64,000 nt of DNA from an uncultured Bacteroidales bacterium (GTDB lineage Bacteria > Bacteroidota > Bacteroidia > Bacteroidales > UBA932): the NCBI GenBank assembly GCA_944323245.1, contig CALURT010000010.1, positions 1 through 64,000 of the forward strand. The letters are read 5' to 3'. Within the stretch, counting starts at the first letter, position 1, and every line of letters begins with the position of its first letter. The notes beneath the pieces are model-generated. The model saw nothing but the letters and a program-made list of their open reading frames with translations, ran no database searches and was not told the origin of the DNA. The position numbers and the translations under genes were made by a program. Positions 57,737 through 64,000 of the stretch are shown here, piece after piece.

Positions 57737-58153
57737 AAGCAGGGCTTCGTCGTTCAAAGCCTTCATCCCGGCCCTGCCGATTACTTCAGCCGTCTTCTCC
57801 GGATTGTCCGTCCTGAACACAAGAATACCCTTGTCGGCAAGCATGAATGAATAAAGATATGAAATGCCGATTCCCGCGGCGCTGATAATGCTGACCGCAT
57901 CAGCAGCCCTTCCGGGATAATTGTCAAGCGTAATTGCGAAAACATCCGATTCGTCAGCTGAGATTCCGGCATCCTTCAATGCCTTTAACGCTCTCGCAGG
58001 CTCGGAACAGATTATACGGTAAATCCCGTATTCCACCGTATCTGAAATGGTGGAAGCTATGAGTTGGATACCAGCCTCCTTGAAAAGATCGAGGACTTTC
58101 AGCAATGTGCCTGACTTGTTCTCGACAAAAACCGATATTTGATGTACAGTCAT
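57725..58153 (-). CDS. Tandem ACT-domain protein
   Basis: The 142-residue protein consists of two ACT-type units (about 1-68 and 70-140). The first has VFVENKSGTLLKVLDLFKEAGI and the second ITLDNYPGRAADAVSIISAAGI. ACT domains bind amino acids or other small ligands. Small ACT proteins of this type are commonly coded next to paaK, as here (eight bases after it). A regulatory or folding role for PaaK is inferred. Confidence 0.85.
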   Translation of the reverse strand: MTVHQISVFVENKSGTLLKVLDLFKEAGIQLIASTISDTVEYGIYRIICSEPARALKALKDAGISADESDVFAITLDNYPGRAADAVSIISAAGIGISYLYSFMLADKGILVFRTDNPEKTAEVIGRAGMKALNDEALLSLV

Positions 58154-58161
58154 AAAATTTT

Positions 58162-59460
58162 CTATATCAATGTCTTGCGAAGATCCCTGACACGGACTGC
58201 CTTGCCTTCGCCCTGAGCGATCGAGCCCTTCGGCACGAGGCGTACCTGAGGAGTAATGAGAATCTCGTCCCTCAGCTGTCTCGTAATTTCCTTGGTGAGG
58301 GACTGCAACCTTGCATAATCATCCGTAAATTCCTTCAGTTCCACCTCCACAGTCATGGTATCGTTGGCATCGAGATTGGTGAGCGTAATCAGATATTCGT
58401 TGCCGAGTTCAGGGAACTGCATCAGTACGGTCTCAATCTGTATCGGGAAGATATTCACGCCTTTCAGAATCATCATATCGTCGCTGCGGCCTTTCATCCT
58501 GTCAAGCCGCCTGTGATGCCTTCCGCAAGGACATTCTCCCGGCAGGATTCTCGTAAGATCCCTCGTCCGGTAACGCAGGAGCGGCATGGCCTCCCTATTG
58601 AGCGTAGTAAGGACAAGCTCTCCGATTTCCCCGTCCGGAACAGGTTCGAGAGTAACCGGATCCACAATCTCGACTATGTAGTAATCCTCCCAGATATGCA
58701 TCCCGTTCTGCTCCTGACATTCGAATGCGACACCCGGACCGCACATTTCAGACATTCCGAACGAATTGTACGCCTTCACCCCGAGCATCTTCTCTATTCT
58801 GCGCCTCTGCTCCTCGGAATGCGGTTCGGCACCTATTATCAACGTAGTAAGTTTCGTATCTTTGCGCGGGTCTATTCCCATTTCTTCCATTACTTCATAA
58901 AGTCTTCCGGCGTAACTCGGTATCGCATGCAGTGCAGTGGTACCGAAGTCGGTAATGAACTTTATCTGTCTTTTGGTATTGCCCGCTGCTGCAGGTACCG
59001 TCAGCATTCCGAGTCGCTCGGCGCCGTATTGAAATCCCAAACCTCCGGTAAACATCCCGTACCCGGAAGAATTCTGGAATACATCTCCCGACCTGAGCCC
59101 GACCATATAGAGACAGCGGGCAACGGCTTCCGCCCATTGCTCCAAATCCTTTTTCGTATGCAGAATGACCGTAGGAGTCCCTGTCGTCCCGCTTGAAGAA
59201 TGCAGTCTGACCACTTTCTCCATCGGCACGGTACAGATTCCGAAAGGATAATTGTCTCTGAGGTCCTGTTTGGTTGTAAACGGTATTTTCGTGACATCGT
59301 CCAACGTACGGATATCATCTACCGTAATGCCTGCGTCATGAAAGCGCTTCCTGTAAAACTCCGAATTCATGCATGCTTTCAGAGTATCATGCAGCCTTTC
59401 CATCTGCAGGTTTTCTATCTCGCTCCTTTGAAGAGTCTCGAATCGGGGATGCAAATACAT
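58162..59460 (-). CDS. paaK: Phenylacetate-CoA ligase family enzyme
   Basis: PaaK adenylates aryl acids such as phenylacetate and forms the CoA thioester. The P-loop is SSSGTTGTPT (88-97). Later motifs include NSFGMSEMCGPG and the C-terminal GRSDDMMILKGVNIFP. The product is 432 residues. No other phenylacetate degradation gene is present, and iorAB (indolepyruvate oxidoreductase), a frequent partner, is absent. It may recycle aryl acids to aromatic amino acids. Confidence 0.9.
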   Translation of the reverse strand: MYLHPRFETLQRSEIENLQMERLHDTLKACMNSEFYRKRFHDAGITVDDIRTLDDVTKIPFTTKQDLRDNYPFGICTVPMEKVVRLHSSSGTTGTPTVILHTKKDLEQWAEAVARCLYMVGLRSGDVFQNSSGYGMFTGGLGFQYGAERLGMLTVPAAAGNTKRQIKFITDFGTTALHAIPSYAGRLYEVMEEMGIDPRKDTKLTTLIIGAEPHSEEQRRRIEKMLGVKAYNSFGMSEMCGPGVAFECQEQNGMHIWEDYYIVEIVDPVTLEPVPDGEIGELVLTTLNREAMPLLRYRTRDLTRILPGECPCGRHHRRLDRMKGRSDDMMILKGVNIFPIQIETVLMQFPELGNEYLITLTNLDANDTMTVEVELKEFTDDYARLQSLTKEITRQLRDEILITPQVRLVPKGSIAQGEGKAVRVRDLRKTLI

Positions 59461-59469
59461 GGGATTTCG

Positions 59470-59760
59470 CTAATTCGCTCTTTTTTCCTTGGTCCTTACC
59501 AATTTTTCTTTCAAGGCATCGACGCAGTCCACTACTGCATCTTCGAACGTGCGGGCGTTTCTTTCGATAACCAGGTCATTGCCAGGAATCCTTACAATCA
59601 GTTTCACGTTCTTGTTTTCATGTTCCGGCAGCAGCGACATGGCAACCTCAACGGCGATAATCCCATCGTAGAATTTGGAAAGTTTCGATACTTTCTTCTC
59701 TACAAAATCCAGCAATTTCTGGTCTGCGTTGAACTTGATGGATTGTACTCTAATCTCCAT
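59470..59760 (-). CDS. hpf: Ribosome hibernation-promoting factor (HPF/YfiA, short form)
   Basis: This 96-residue protein has the single beta-alpha-beta fold of the HPF/RaiA family, with the start MEIRVQSIKFNAD and the lysine-rich end ALKEKLVRTKEKRAN. It lacks the C-terminal dimerisation domain of long HPF. It binds the 30S subunit in slow growth. The start overlaps xerC by 11 bases. Confidence 0.9.
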   Translation of the reverse strand: MEIRVQSIKFNADQKLLDFVEKKVSKLSKFYDGIIAVEVAMSLLPEHENKNVKLIVRIPGNDLVIERNARTFEDAVVDCVDALKEKLVRTKEKRAN

Positions 59761-60850
59761 TTTTACCTCCGATTTTAGCCCGTGGATGGGCAGTTTGATA
59801 TATTTTTTTCAGTTTGGCGACGGTATTGTGCGTATAGACCTGGGTCGCTGCAAGCGATGAATGCCCGAGGAACTCCTTTATCGAGTTGATATCGGCTCCC
59901 GAGTCGAGCAGTTCCGTGGCCACTGTATGCCTCAGGACGTGAGGGGACTTTCTGCCGGTAATGTCCGTCTCCTCTCCCAATCCTTCCTTGACAAGCCTGT
60001 CGACCAGTGCAGGATACAGAGGTCCGCCTTTCAAGGTGACATACAATGGGGACGACCCGTTCAATCCGCCTTCCACCATCGTTTCAACCGTGTGTAAATA
60101 TAATGAAATTTCTTCATACAACGATGGAATTATCGGAATTTCTCGCGTTTTATCTCCCTTTCCTCTGACTTTCAGCATCCTGCGTATACCATCGAAATTT
60201 TCACGCCTCAGCGAGCACAATTCCGCCCTTCTGATACCGGTGGAATACAGCGTGGCTATCACGATTCGTTCGAGGCGTTTCCTGTAGAGCCATTCATGAA
60301 AACGTACAGGATCATCTTCGAGTCCTTTCATGTGCAGGAACACTTCATCCGCACTTTCCCTGTATCCTCTGTCACGGGAAGCGACATAGTAATCAATGAA
60401 TTCCGAAGGAGACAGATCCTCGGGATAACGGACGAAGATCTCTGTACGCCTGAAATACGTGCGCATATCGCTTTCCCGGTAAAATTCCGGCAGTCTCTTG
60501 CCCGTTTTCGGTTTCTTTACAAGCCTGACAGGATTCGAGGCCAGAATGCCGTTCCTCACAAGGTATCTGCAGAATCCGCTTATGGCCGATACATGAAGAT
60601 TGACCGTCCGGGGAGATATGCCGTTGTTTATCAGCATGGCTTCATAACGTCTGATTTTCTCGGGAAGAAGGGAGCGGACGAGAACCGTATCGGGATCTTC
60701 AGGAGACCGGACATCACTGTCGGCCACGGGCATGACGAAAGAGAGGAAGCGGTCCAGGCAATCCCCGTAAATTTCGCATGTCCTCGACGAAAATCTTCTG
60801 ACAGAGGATATGTATCCGACATATCCGTCTATGAGGCTGCTCCCTGACAT
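59750..60850 (-). CDS. Tyrosine recombinase of the XerC/XerD type with an insertion
   Basis: Xer recombinases resolve chromosome dimers at dif. The catalytic residues are present: Arg207 in YSTGIRRAEL, Lys231 in RGKGDK, His304 and Arg307 in SPHVLRHT, His330 in FLGHSSL and Tyr339 in VYTHN. Xer proteins are about 300 residues; this one is 366. The extra is a charged segment at about 133-192, before the first catalytic Arg. The start is one base after cca. Position in a housekeeping operon argues against a phage or island integrase. Confidence 0.88.
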   Translation of the reverse strand: MSGSSLIDGYVGYISSVRRFSSRTCEIYGDCLDRFLSFVMPVADSDVRSPEDPDTVLVRSLLPEKIRRYEAMLINNGISPRTVNLHVSAISGFCRYLVRNGILASNPVRLVKKPKTGKRLPEFYRESDMRTYFRRTEIFVRYPEDLSPSEFIDYYVASRDRGYRESADEVFLHMKGLEDDPVRFHEWLYRKRLERIVIATLYSTGIRRAELCSLRRENFDGIRRMLKVRGKGDKTREIPIIPSLYEEISLYLHTVETMVEGGLNGSSPLYVTLKGGPLYPALVDRLVKEGLGEETDITGRKSPHVLRHTVATELLDSGADINSIKEFLGHSSLAATQVYTHNTVAKLKKIYQTAHPRAKIGGKNGD

Positions 60851-60851
60851 G

Positions 60852-62366
60852 TCATCGGTCCTTTCTGACGGGTACAAGTCCCATTTCTGAAGCGCGCTGC
60901 CGCATGAGTCTGTCGGCTTCCCCGAAATCATTGTCAATGATTCCGTCGAGTATGGCGTTTTTCACGGTTTCCTTTAGTTCCCCTATTTCCCGGCAAGGCG
61001 GTATCCCGTACAGTTCCATGATATATTCTCCGGTAATCGGGTTTTTGAAGTTCCTGATTGCATCCTTGGCCTCTACCTCGACGAGTTTCTGCCGTACTAT
61101 ATCGAAATTATGTCTGAGTTTCTCCACCTTGCGCGGATTCTTGGAGGTAATGTCGGCATTGCACAGCAGCATGAGGTCGTCTATGTCGTCCCCTGCATCG
61201 AACAGCAGACGCCTTACGGCGGAATCCGTCACTTCCTCGGTCACGAGAGCTATGGGGCGGAGATGCAGCAGCACAAGTTTTTCCACATATTTCATTTTCT
61301 CGTTCAGAGGCATCTTCAGGGACTTGAAAATCTTGGGAACCATCCTTGCCCCCACTACCTCGTGCCCGTGGAATGTCCAGCCCGACTTGGCGTCATATCT
61401 TTTCGTTGCCGGTTTTCCTATGTCATGCAGCAGGGCGGCCCATCTGAGCCAAACGCATGGTTCAGTCCTCGGTTTCGAAACCGGGACTCCGTTTTCGTAC
61501 TCGTAATCATTCAGCCTGCACCCGGCAATGTCCTTGATTTCAGCGGCAGCCACATTGTCCAATACCTCAAGCGTATGCGAAAAATTTTCCTTGTGGCCGC
61601 GGCCGTCCACGCTTTCCGTCCCCTTCAACCGGCACAGCTGAGGCAGGATATATTCCAACAGGCCCGTCTGCTCCAACAAGCTGAAACCTATCGACGGACG
61701 GGGACATACGAGGATTTTGTTCAATTCATCTGCTATCCTTTCCTTGGACAGGATTTCGAGCCGGCCTCTGTTCCTGCGCATCGATTCGAGAGATTCGGGT
61801 ACAATCGTGAATTTCCTGTCGCCGTCGCTCAGTTTCGTGGCGAACCTTACGGCTCTTATCATTCTCAACGGATCGTCGCTATAGGTCACGTCCGGGTCCA
61901 ACGGGGTGCGGATAATGCCGGCAGCAAGGTCACGGATTCCTCCGAACGGATCCACGAGGGCGCCGTAATCCTCCTCCTGCAGGCTGAAAGCCATGGCATT
62001 TATCGTAAAGTCCCTTCTTTTCTGGTCGTCTTCAAGGGTGCCGTTTTCGATTATCGGCTTGCGGGAATCATACCGGTATGACTCTTTCCGCGCTCCGACG
62101 AATTCCACTTCCACTCCCTTGTATTTCAACATCGCAGTCCCGAAATTCCGGAAAACAGACACGTTGGCGTGCAGCTTTTCGCCGATGGCCTCGGCAAGTT
62201 CTATCCCGCTACCTTCCACCACTATGTCTATATCCTTGCTCGGACGCCCGAGAAAACAGTCCCTCACATAGCCTCCAATGACAAACGCCCTTACTCCGAG
62301 AGAGCGCGCTGTCCCGGAAACAATGTGGAATATTTTCCCGTCCAAAAAACCTTGAGTAACAGTCAT
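60852..62366 (-). CDS. cca: CCA tRNA nucleotidyltransferase with HD domain
   Basis: This enzyme adds or repairs the 3' CCA of tRNA. The class II head has GGYVRD (31-36) and the catalytic DID (45-47). The RNA-binding region follows, and the C-terminal HD domain has LLHDIGKPATKRY (about 318-330). At 504 residues it is the long form with the HD domain. A poly(A) polymerase is the alternative within the family. It follows the HsdR_N-like gene by 19 bases. Confidence 0.93.
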   Translation of the reverse strand: MTVTQGFLDGKIFHIVSGTARSLGVRAFVIGGYVRDCFLGRPSKDIDIVVEGSGIELAEAIGEKLHANVSVFRNFGTAMLKYKGVEVEFVGARKESYRYDSRKPIIENGTLEDDQKRRDFTINAMAFSLQEEDYGALVDPFGGIRDLAAGIIRTPLDPDVTYSDDPLRMIRAVRFATKLSDGDRKFTIVPESLESMRRNRGRLEILSKERIADELNKILVCPRPSIGFSLLEQTGLLEYILPQLCRLKGTESVDGRGHKENFSHTLEVLDNVAAAEIKDIAGCRLNDYEYENGVPVSKPRTEPCVWLRWAALLHDIGKPATKRYDAKSGWTFHGHEVVGARMVPKIFKSLKMPLNEKMKYVEKLVLLHLRPIALVTEEVTDSAVRRLLFDAGDDIDDLMLLCNADITSKNPRKVEKLRHNFDIVRQKLVEVEAKDAIRNFKNPITGEYIMELYGIPPCREIGELKETVKNAILDGIIDNDFGEADRLMRQRASEMGLVPVRKDR

Positions 62367-62385
62367 CGGTTGTTCTCCGTTATAA

Positions 62386-62799
62386 TTATCCTTCGTCCGT
62401 CATGTCCCCGTACAGAGGCATGTCCGGAATGAAACCGTATCCGGAACCGTCACCGTTCCTTTTCGCGATGAAGGTCTTCCGGCCGTTCGTAATGATTATA
62501 TACTTGACATTCAATACCATGTTATACCGGATGACCTGATCGAGCACATTCCCGTCAATATCGGTATCGGGACGTTTGCATTCCACCACGGCCACCGGCT
62601 TCGCATCCCTGCCGTATATCAGGATGTCAGCCCTGAATTTCTTGTCGCCGAGGCTGAAACCTGTTTCGCTCATCATCATGTGCATGGGAACTTTCATGAG
62701 GGTATTGAGACGGTTTATAAACCATTGCCTCACCTCCTCTTCCGGAGTGAGGGCCACCTGTTTTTTTCTCAGCGGGTCCCATATTACAGGTCTGTCCAT
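62386..62799 (-). CDS. Stand-alone HsdR N-terminal-like nuclease-fold protein
   Basis: The 137-residue protein matches the N-terminal PD-(D/E)xK part of type I restriction R subunits. Asp58 in FRADIL, Glu73-x-Lys75 in VVECKRP and a following Gln88 correspond to the metal site. There is no helicase domain and no M or S subunit nearby, so it is not a restriction system in itself. Such single-domain proteins are common in Bacteroidota with unknown role. I start at MDRPVIWD; the long frame upstream crosses the divergent gene. TATATTCG ends five bases before the ATG. Confidence 0.8.
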   Translation of the reverse strand: MDRPVIWDPLRKKQVALTPEEEVRQWFINRLNTLMKVPMHMMMSETGFSLGDKKFRADILIYGRDAKPVAVVECKRPDTDIDGNVLDQVIRYNMVLNVKYIIITNGRKTFIAKRNGDGSGYGFIPDMPLYGDMTDEG

Positions 62800-62804
62800 G
62801 GACG

Positions 62805-62812
62805 CGAATATA
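62805..62812 (-). promoter_or_regulatory. Candidate -7 box before the HsdR_N-like gene
   Basis: The minus strand reads TATATTCG, one mismatch from TAnnTTTG, ending five bases before the ATG. If used, the transcript would be nearly leaderless. Confidence 0.3.
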
Positions 62813-62825
62813 CGGATTATTTTCC

Positions 62826-62833
62826 TATCTTTG
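62826..62833 (+). promoter_or_regulatory. -7 box of the second RluA-type gene
   Basis: TATCTTTG is an exact TAnnTTTG match. The first in-frame ATG lies at 62842, eight bases on, and a second at 62884. Confidence 0.5.
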
Positions 62834-62841
62834 GCACAATT

Positions 62842-63513
62842 ATGCATGGTGCGAAATCGAAAATTGCCGACAGGCGGCTGAGAATGGTTTACGAAGACGA
62901 ATGGCTCGCAGTCGTTTACAAACGGAACGGGCTTCCTTCCATCTCCACGGGGAAAGGTCCCGGTGAAGTGACGGCCCATTCCCTGCTTGCGGATTACATG
63001 AAATCCTCCGGGCAGGGCCGGATATTCATTGTCCACAGATTGGACCGGGATACTTCCGGACTCATGGTATTCGCCAAGGACGAGCGGACGAAAAGGGCGA
63101 TGCAGGACAACTGGGACGCCTGCGTTCTGGAAAGAAAATACGCAGGCGTCGCAGAAGGATATTTCGACAGGGAGGAAGGTTCTGTCATATCGTGGCTTAC
63201 GGAAAATTCCAAATCCATGAAAGTGCATGCCTGCCCGTATGACAACGGCGGCAAAAAGGCGGTCACACGTTTCCGGGTCTTGGATAGCAGGAACGGTCTG
63301 TCGCTTGTAGAACTGGAATTGGAAACAGGGAGGAAGAACCAGATAAGGGTCCAGCTGGCCTCCATGGGACATCCGCTGGCAGGAGACAGGAAATACGGGG
63401 CGAAAAGCAATCCTTTCGGCAGGCTCGCCCTCCATGCCCTGACCTTGGTTTTCATACATCCCGTCACCGGGAAAAAGATGAAATTCACTTCGGAAATCCC
63501 TTTCCGGCTGTAA
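62842..63513 (+). CDS. RluA-family pseudouridine synthase, short form
   Basis: The 223-residue protein is a bare catalytic domain. It has VHRLDRDTSGLMVFAK, with Asp68 as nucleophile, and later ETGRKNQIRVQLASMGHPLAGD. The target base is unknown. The start is either the ATG at 62842 or the one at 62884 (MVYEDEWLAVVYK), which better fits short family members and gives a normal leader after the -7 box at 62826. It is the second RluA-type gene in about 6 kb. Confidence 0.88.
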   Translation: MHGAKSKIADRRLRMVYEDEWLAVVYKRNGLPSISTGKGPGEVTAHSLLADYMKSSGQGRIFIVHRLDRDTSGLMVFAKDERTKRAMQDNWDACVLERKYAGVAEGYFDREEGSVISWLTENSKSMKVHACPYDNGGKKAVTRFRVLDSRNGLSLVELELETGRKNQIRVQLASMGHPLAGDRKYGAKSNPFGRLALHALTLVFIHPVTGKKMKFTSEIPFRL

Positions 63514-63543
63514 GTCTCCCCGCCGGAAGCATTAAATACCACA

Positions 63544-64000
63544 TTATCTTATCAACGCATTACGGTACTCGGACGGAGTCTTGCCTGTGCGGTGCTTGAA
63601 TGTCGCCGAGAAATATGAAACGGATTCGAAATTCAGGATATAGGCTATTTCCTTGATTGACAACTCCGAAGTGGAAAGCATCGTCTTGGCCCTCTCCATC
63701 TTCATCTCCTGAATGTACACAGCCGGAGACAGCCCGGTGTATTCCTTGAAAAGTTTTCTGAACCACGAATAGCTCATGTTGACCTCGGAGGCAATCTCTT
63801 CGAGCGAAATCTCGGAAGTAAGCCTTTCCCTCATTATAAGTCTTGCCTTATTGATGCGGGAATACGCCTCCTTTTCCTGGAAAATGCTGTTCTTGTCGCT
63901 GTACATCATTATTCCGAGCAGAAGATTCGCTATACCTGCAAGATATTGCTGATAAGAGGCTTTCTCTTTTCTCGCCACATCAAGGGCTTTTTCATACAGC
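63544..64000 (-). CDS. AraC-family regulator, 5' part beyond the window
   Basis: The visible 151 codons include the complete C-terminal AraC-type double helix-turn-helix: SLEEIASEVNMSYSWFRKLFKEYTG and ELSIKEIAYILNFESVSYFSATFKHRTGKTPSEYR. The frame stays open to the window edge, so the N-terminal sensor domain is not seen. It is convergent with the short RluA-type gene (30-base gap). Confidence 0.85.
   Translation of the reverse strand, partial: LYEKALDVARKEKASYQQYLAGIANLLLGIMMYSDKNSIFQEKEAYSRINKARLIMRERLTSEISLEEIASEVNMSYSWFRKLFKEYTGLSPAVYIQEMKMERAKTMLSTSELSIKEIAYILNFESVSYFSATFKHRTGKTPSEYRNALIR

Noticed and set aside
59750-60850. Tyrosine recombinase as integrase of a mobile element
   Set aside because: It is embedded between cca and hpf with a 1-base gap and an 11-base overlap. 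No attachment repeats or cargo genes surround it.
62386-62799. Remnant of a type I restriction system
   Set aside because: No hsdM, hsdS or helicase fragment is nearby, and the single domain is complete with its metal-site residues, so it is not a decayed piece.

Overview
The window reads as chromosomal DNA from a Bacteroidota bacterium, most likely order Bacteroidales, with GC content near one half. Several features point this way. Promoters follow the TTTG-N19-TAnnTTTG pattern, clearest before the deoxynucleoside kinase gene and before tig. There are no obvious Shine-Dalgarno sites. The complex I operon encodes a fused NuoCD and lacks nuoEFG. There is a Bacteroides-type serine palmitoyltransferase, a short GyrB, lipoproteins with MK-type signal peptides, and TPR and beta-barrel envelope proteins. 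I cannot name the genus from sequence alone.

Layout. 1-7 kb holds mnmE (with an unusual Ala/Ser/Gly-rich insertion), a deoxynucleoside kinase, gdhA, a repeat-rich intergenic region with a small lipoprotein gene, and glyA. 7-18 kb holds an rRNA/tRNA methyltransferase, a small exported protein, and then nuoA-B-CD-H-I-J-K-L-M-N in one direction. 18-23 kb holds topB, then a thioredoxin-like lipoprotein, an AI-2E-type permease and a uracil-DNA-glycosylase-like protein. 23-29.5 kb holds a complete glycine cleavage operon on the minus strand: lplA, gcvT, gcvH, gcvPA, gcvPB, lpdA. Together with glyA and gdhA it covers one-carbon and amino-nitrogen metabolism. 29.7-36 kb is an accessory stretch: a choloylglycine-hydrolase-family enzyme, a DPP-IV-like peptidase, a PepSY-like protein, an oxidoreductase with a 25-nt palindrome at its start, and an AraC regulator with a G10 tract near its end.

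36-41.5 kb is a compact minus-strand group: tig, clpP, clpX, an M20 dipeptidase and pyrF (protein folding and turnover, plus UMP synthesis), driven by a consensus promoter. 41.6-48.2 kb holds gyrB, spt (the first step of sphingolipid synthesis), a condensation/acyltransferase-fold protein with an altered active-site motif, and a 7TM-HD phosphohydrolase. 48-53 kb holds a 1013-residue TPR protein and an outer-membrane barrel, transcribed as a pair. 53-57.7 kb holds ftsE, nth, a Na+(K+)/H+ antiporter and a pseudouridine synthase, all overlapping. 57.7-62.8 kb is a minus-strand group: an HsdR_N-like nuclease-fold protein, cca, xerC-like, hpf, paaK and an ACT protein. The window ends with a second RluA-type synthase and an AraC regulator cut by the edge.

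No rRNA, tRNA, CRISPR array, insertion sequence or prophage was recognised. The observations most worth a second look are the spt-linked acyltransferase-like gene, the insertions in MnmE and in the XerC-like recombinase, the four-hairpin cluster before ftsE, the G10 tract, and the palindromic and repeated intergenic elements.
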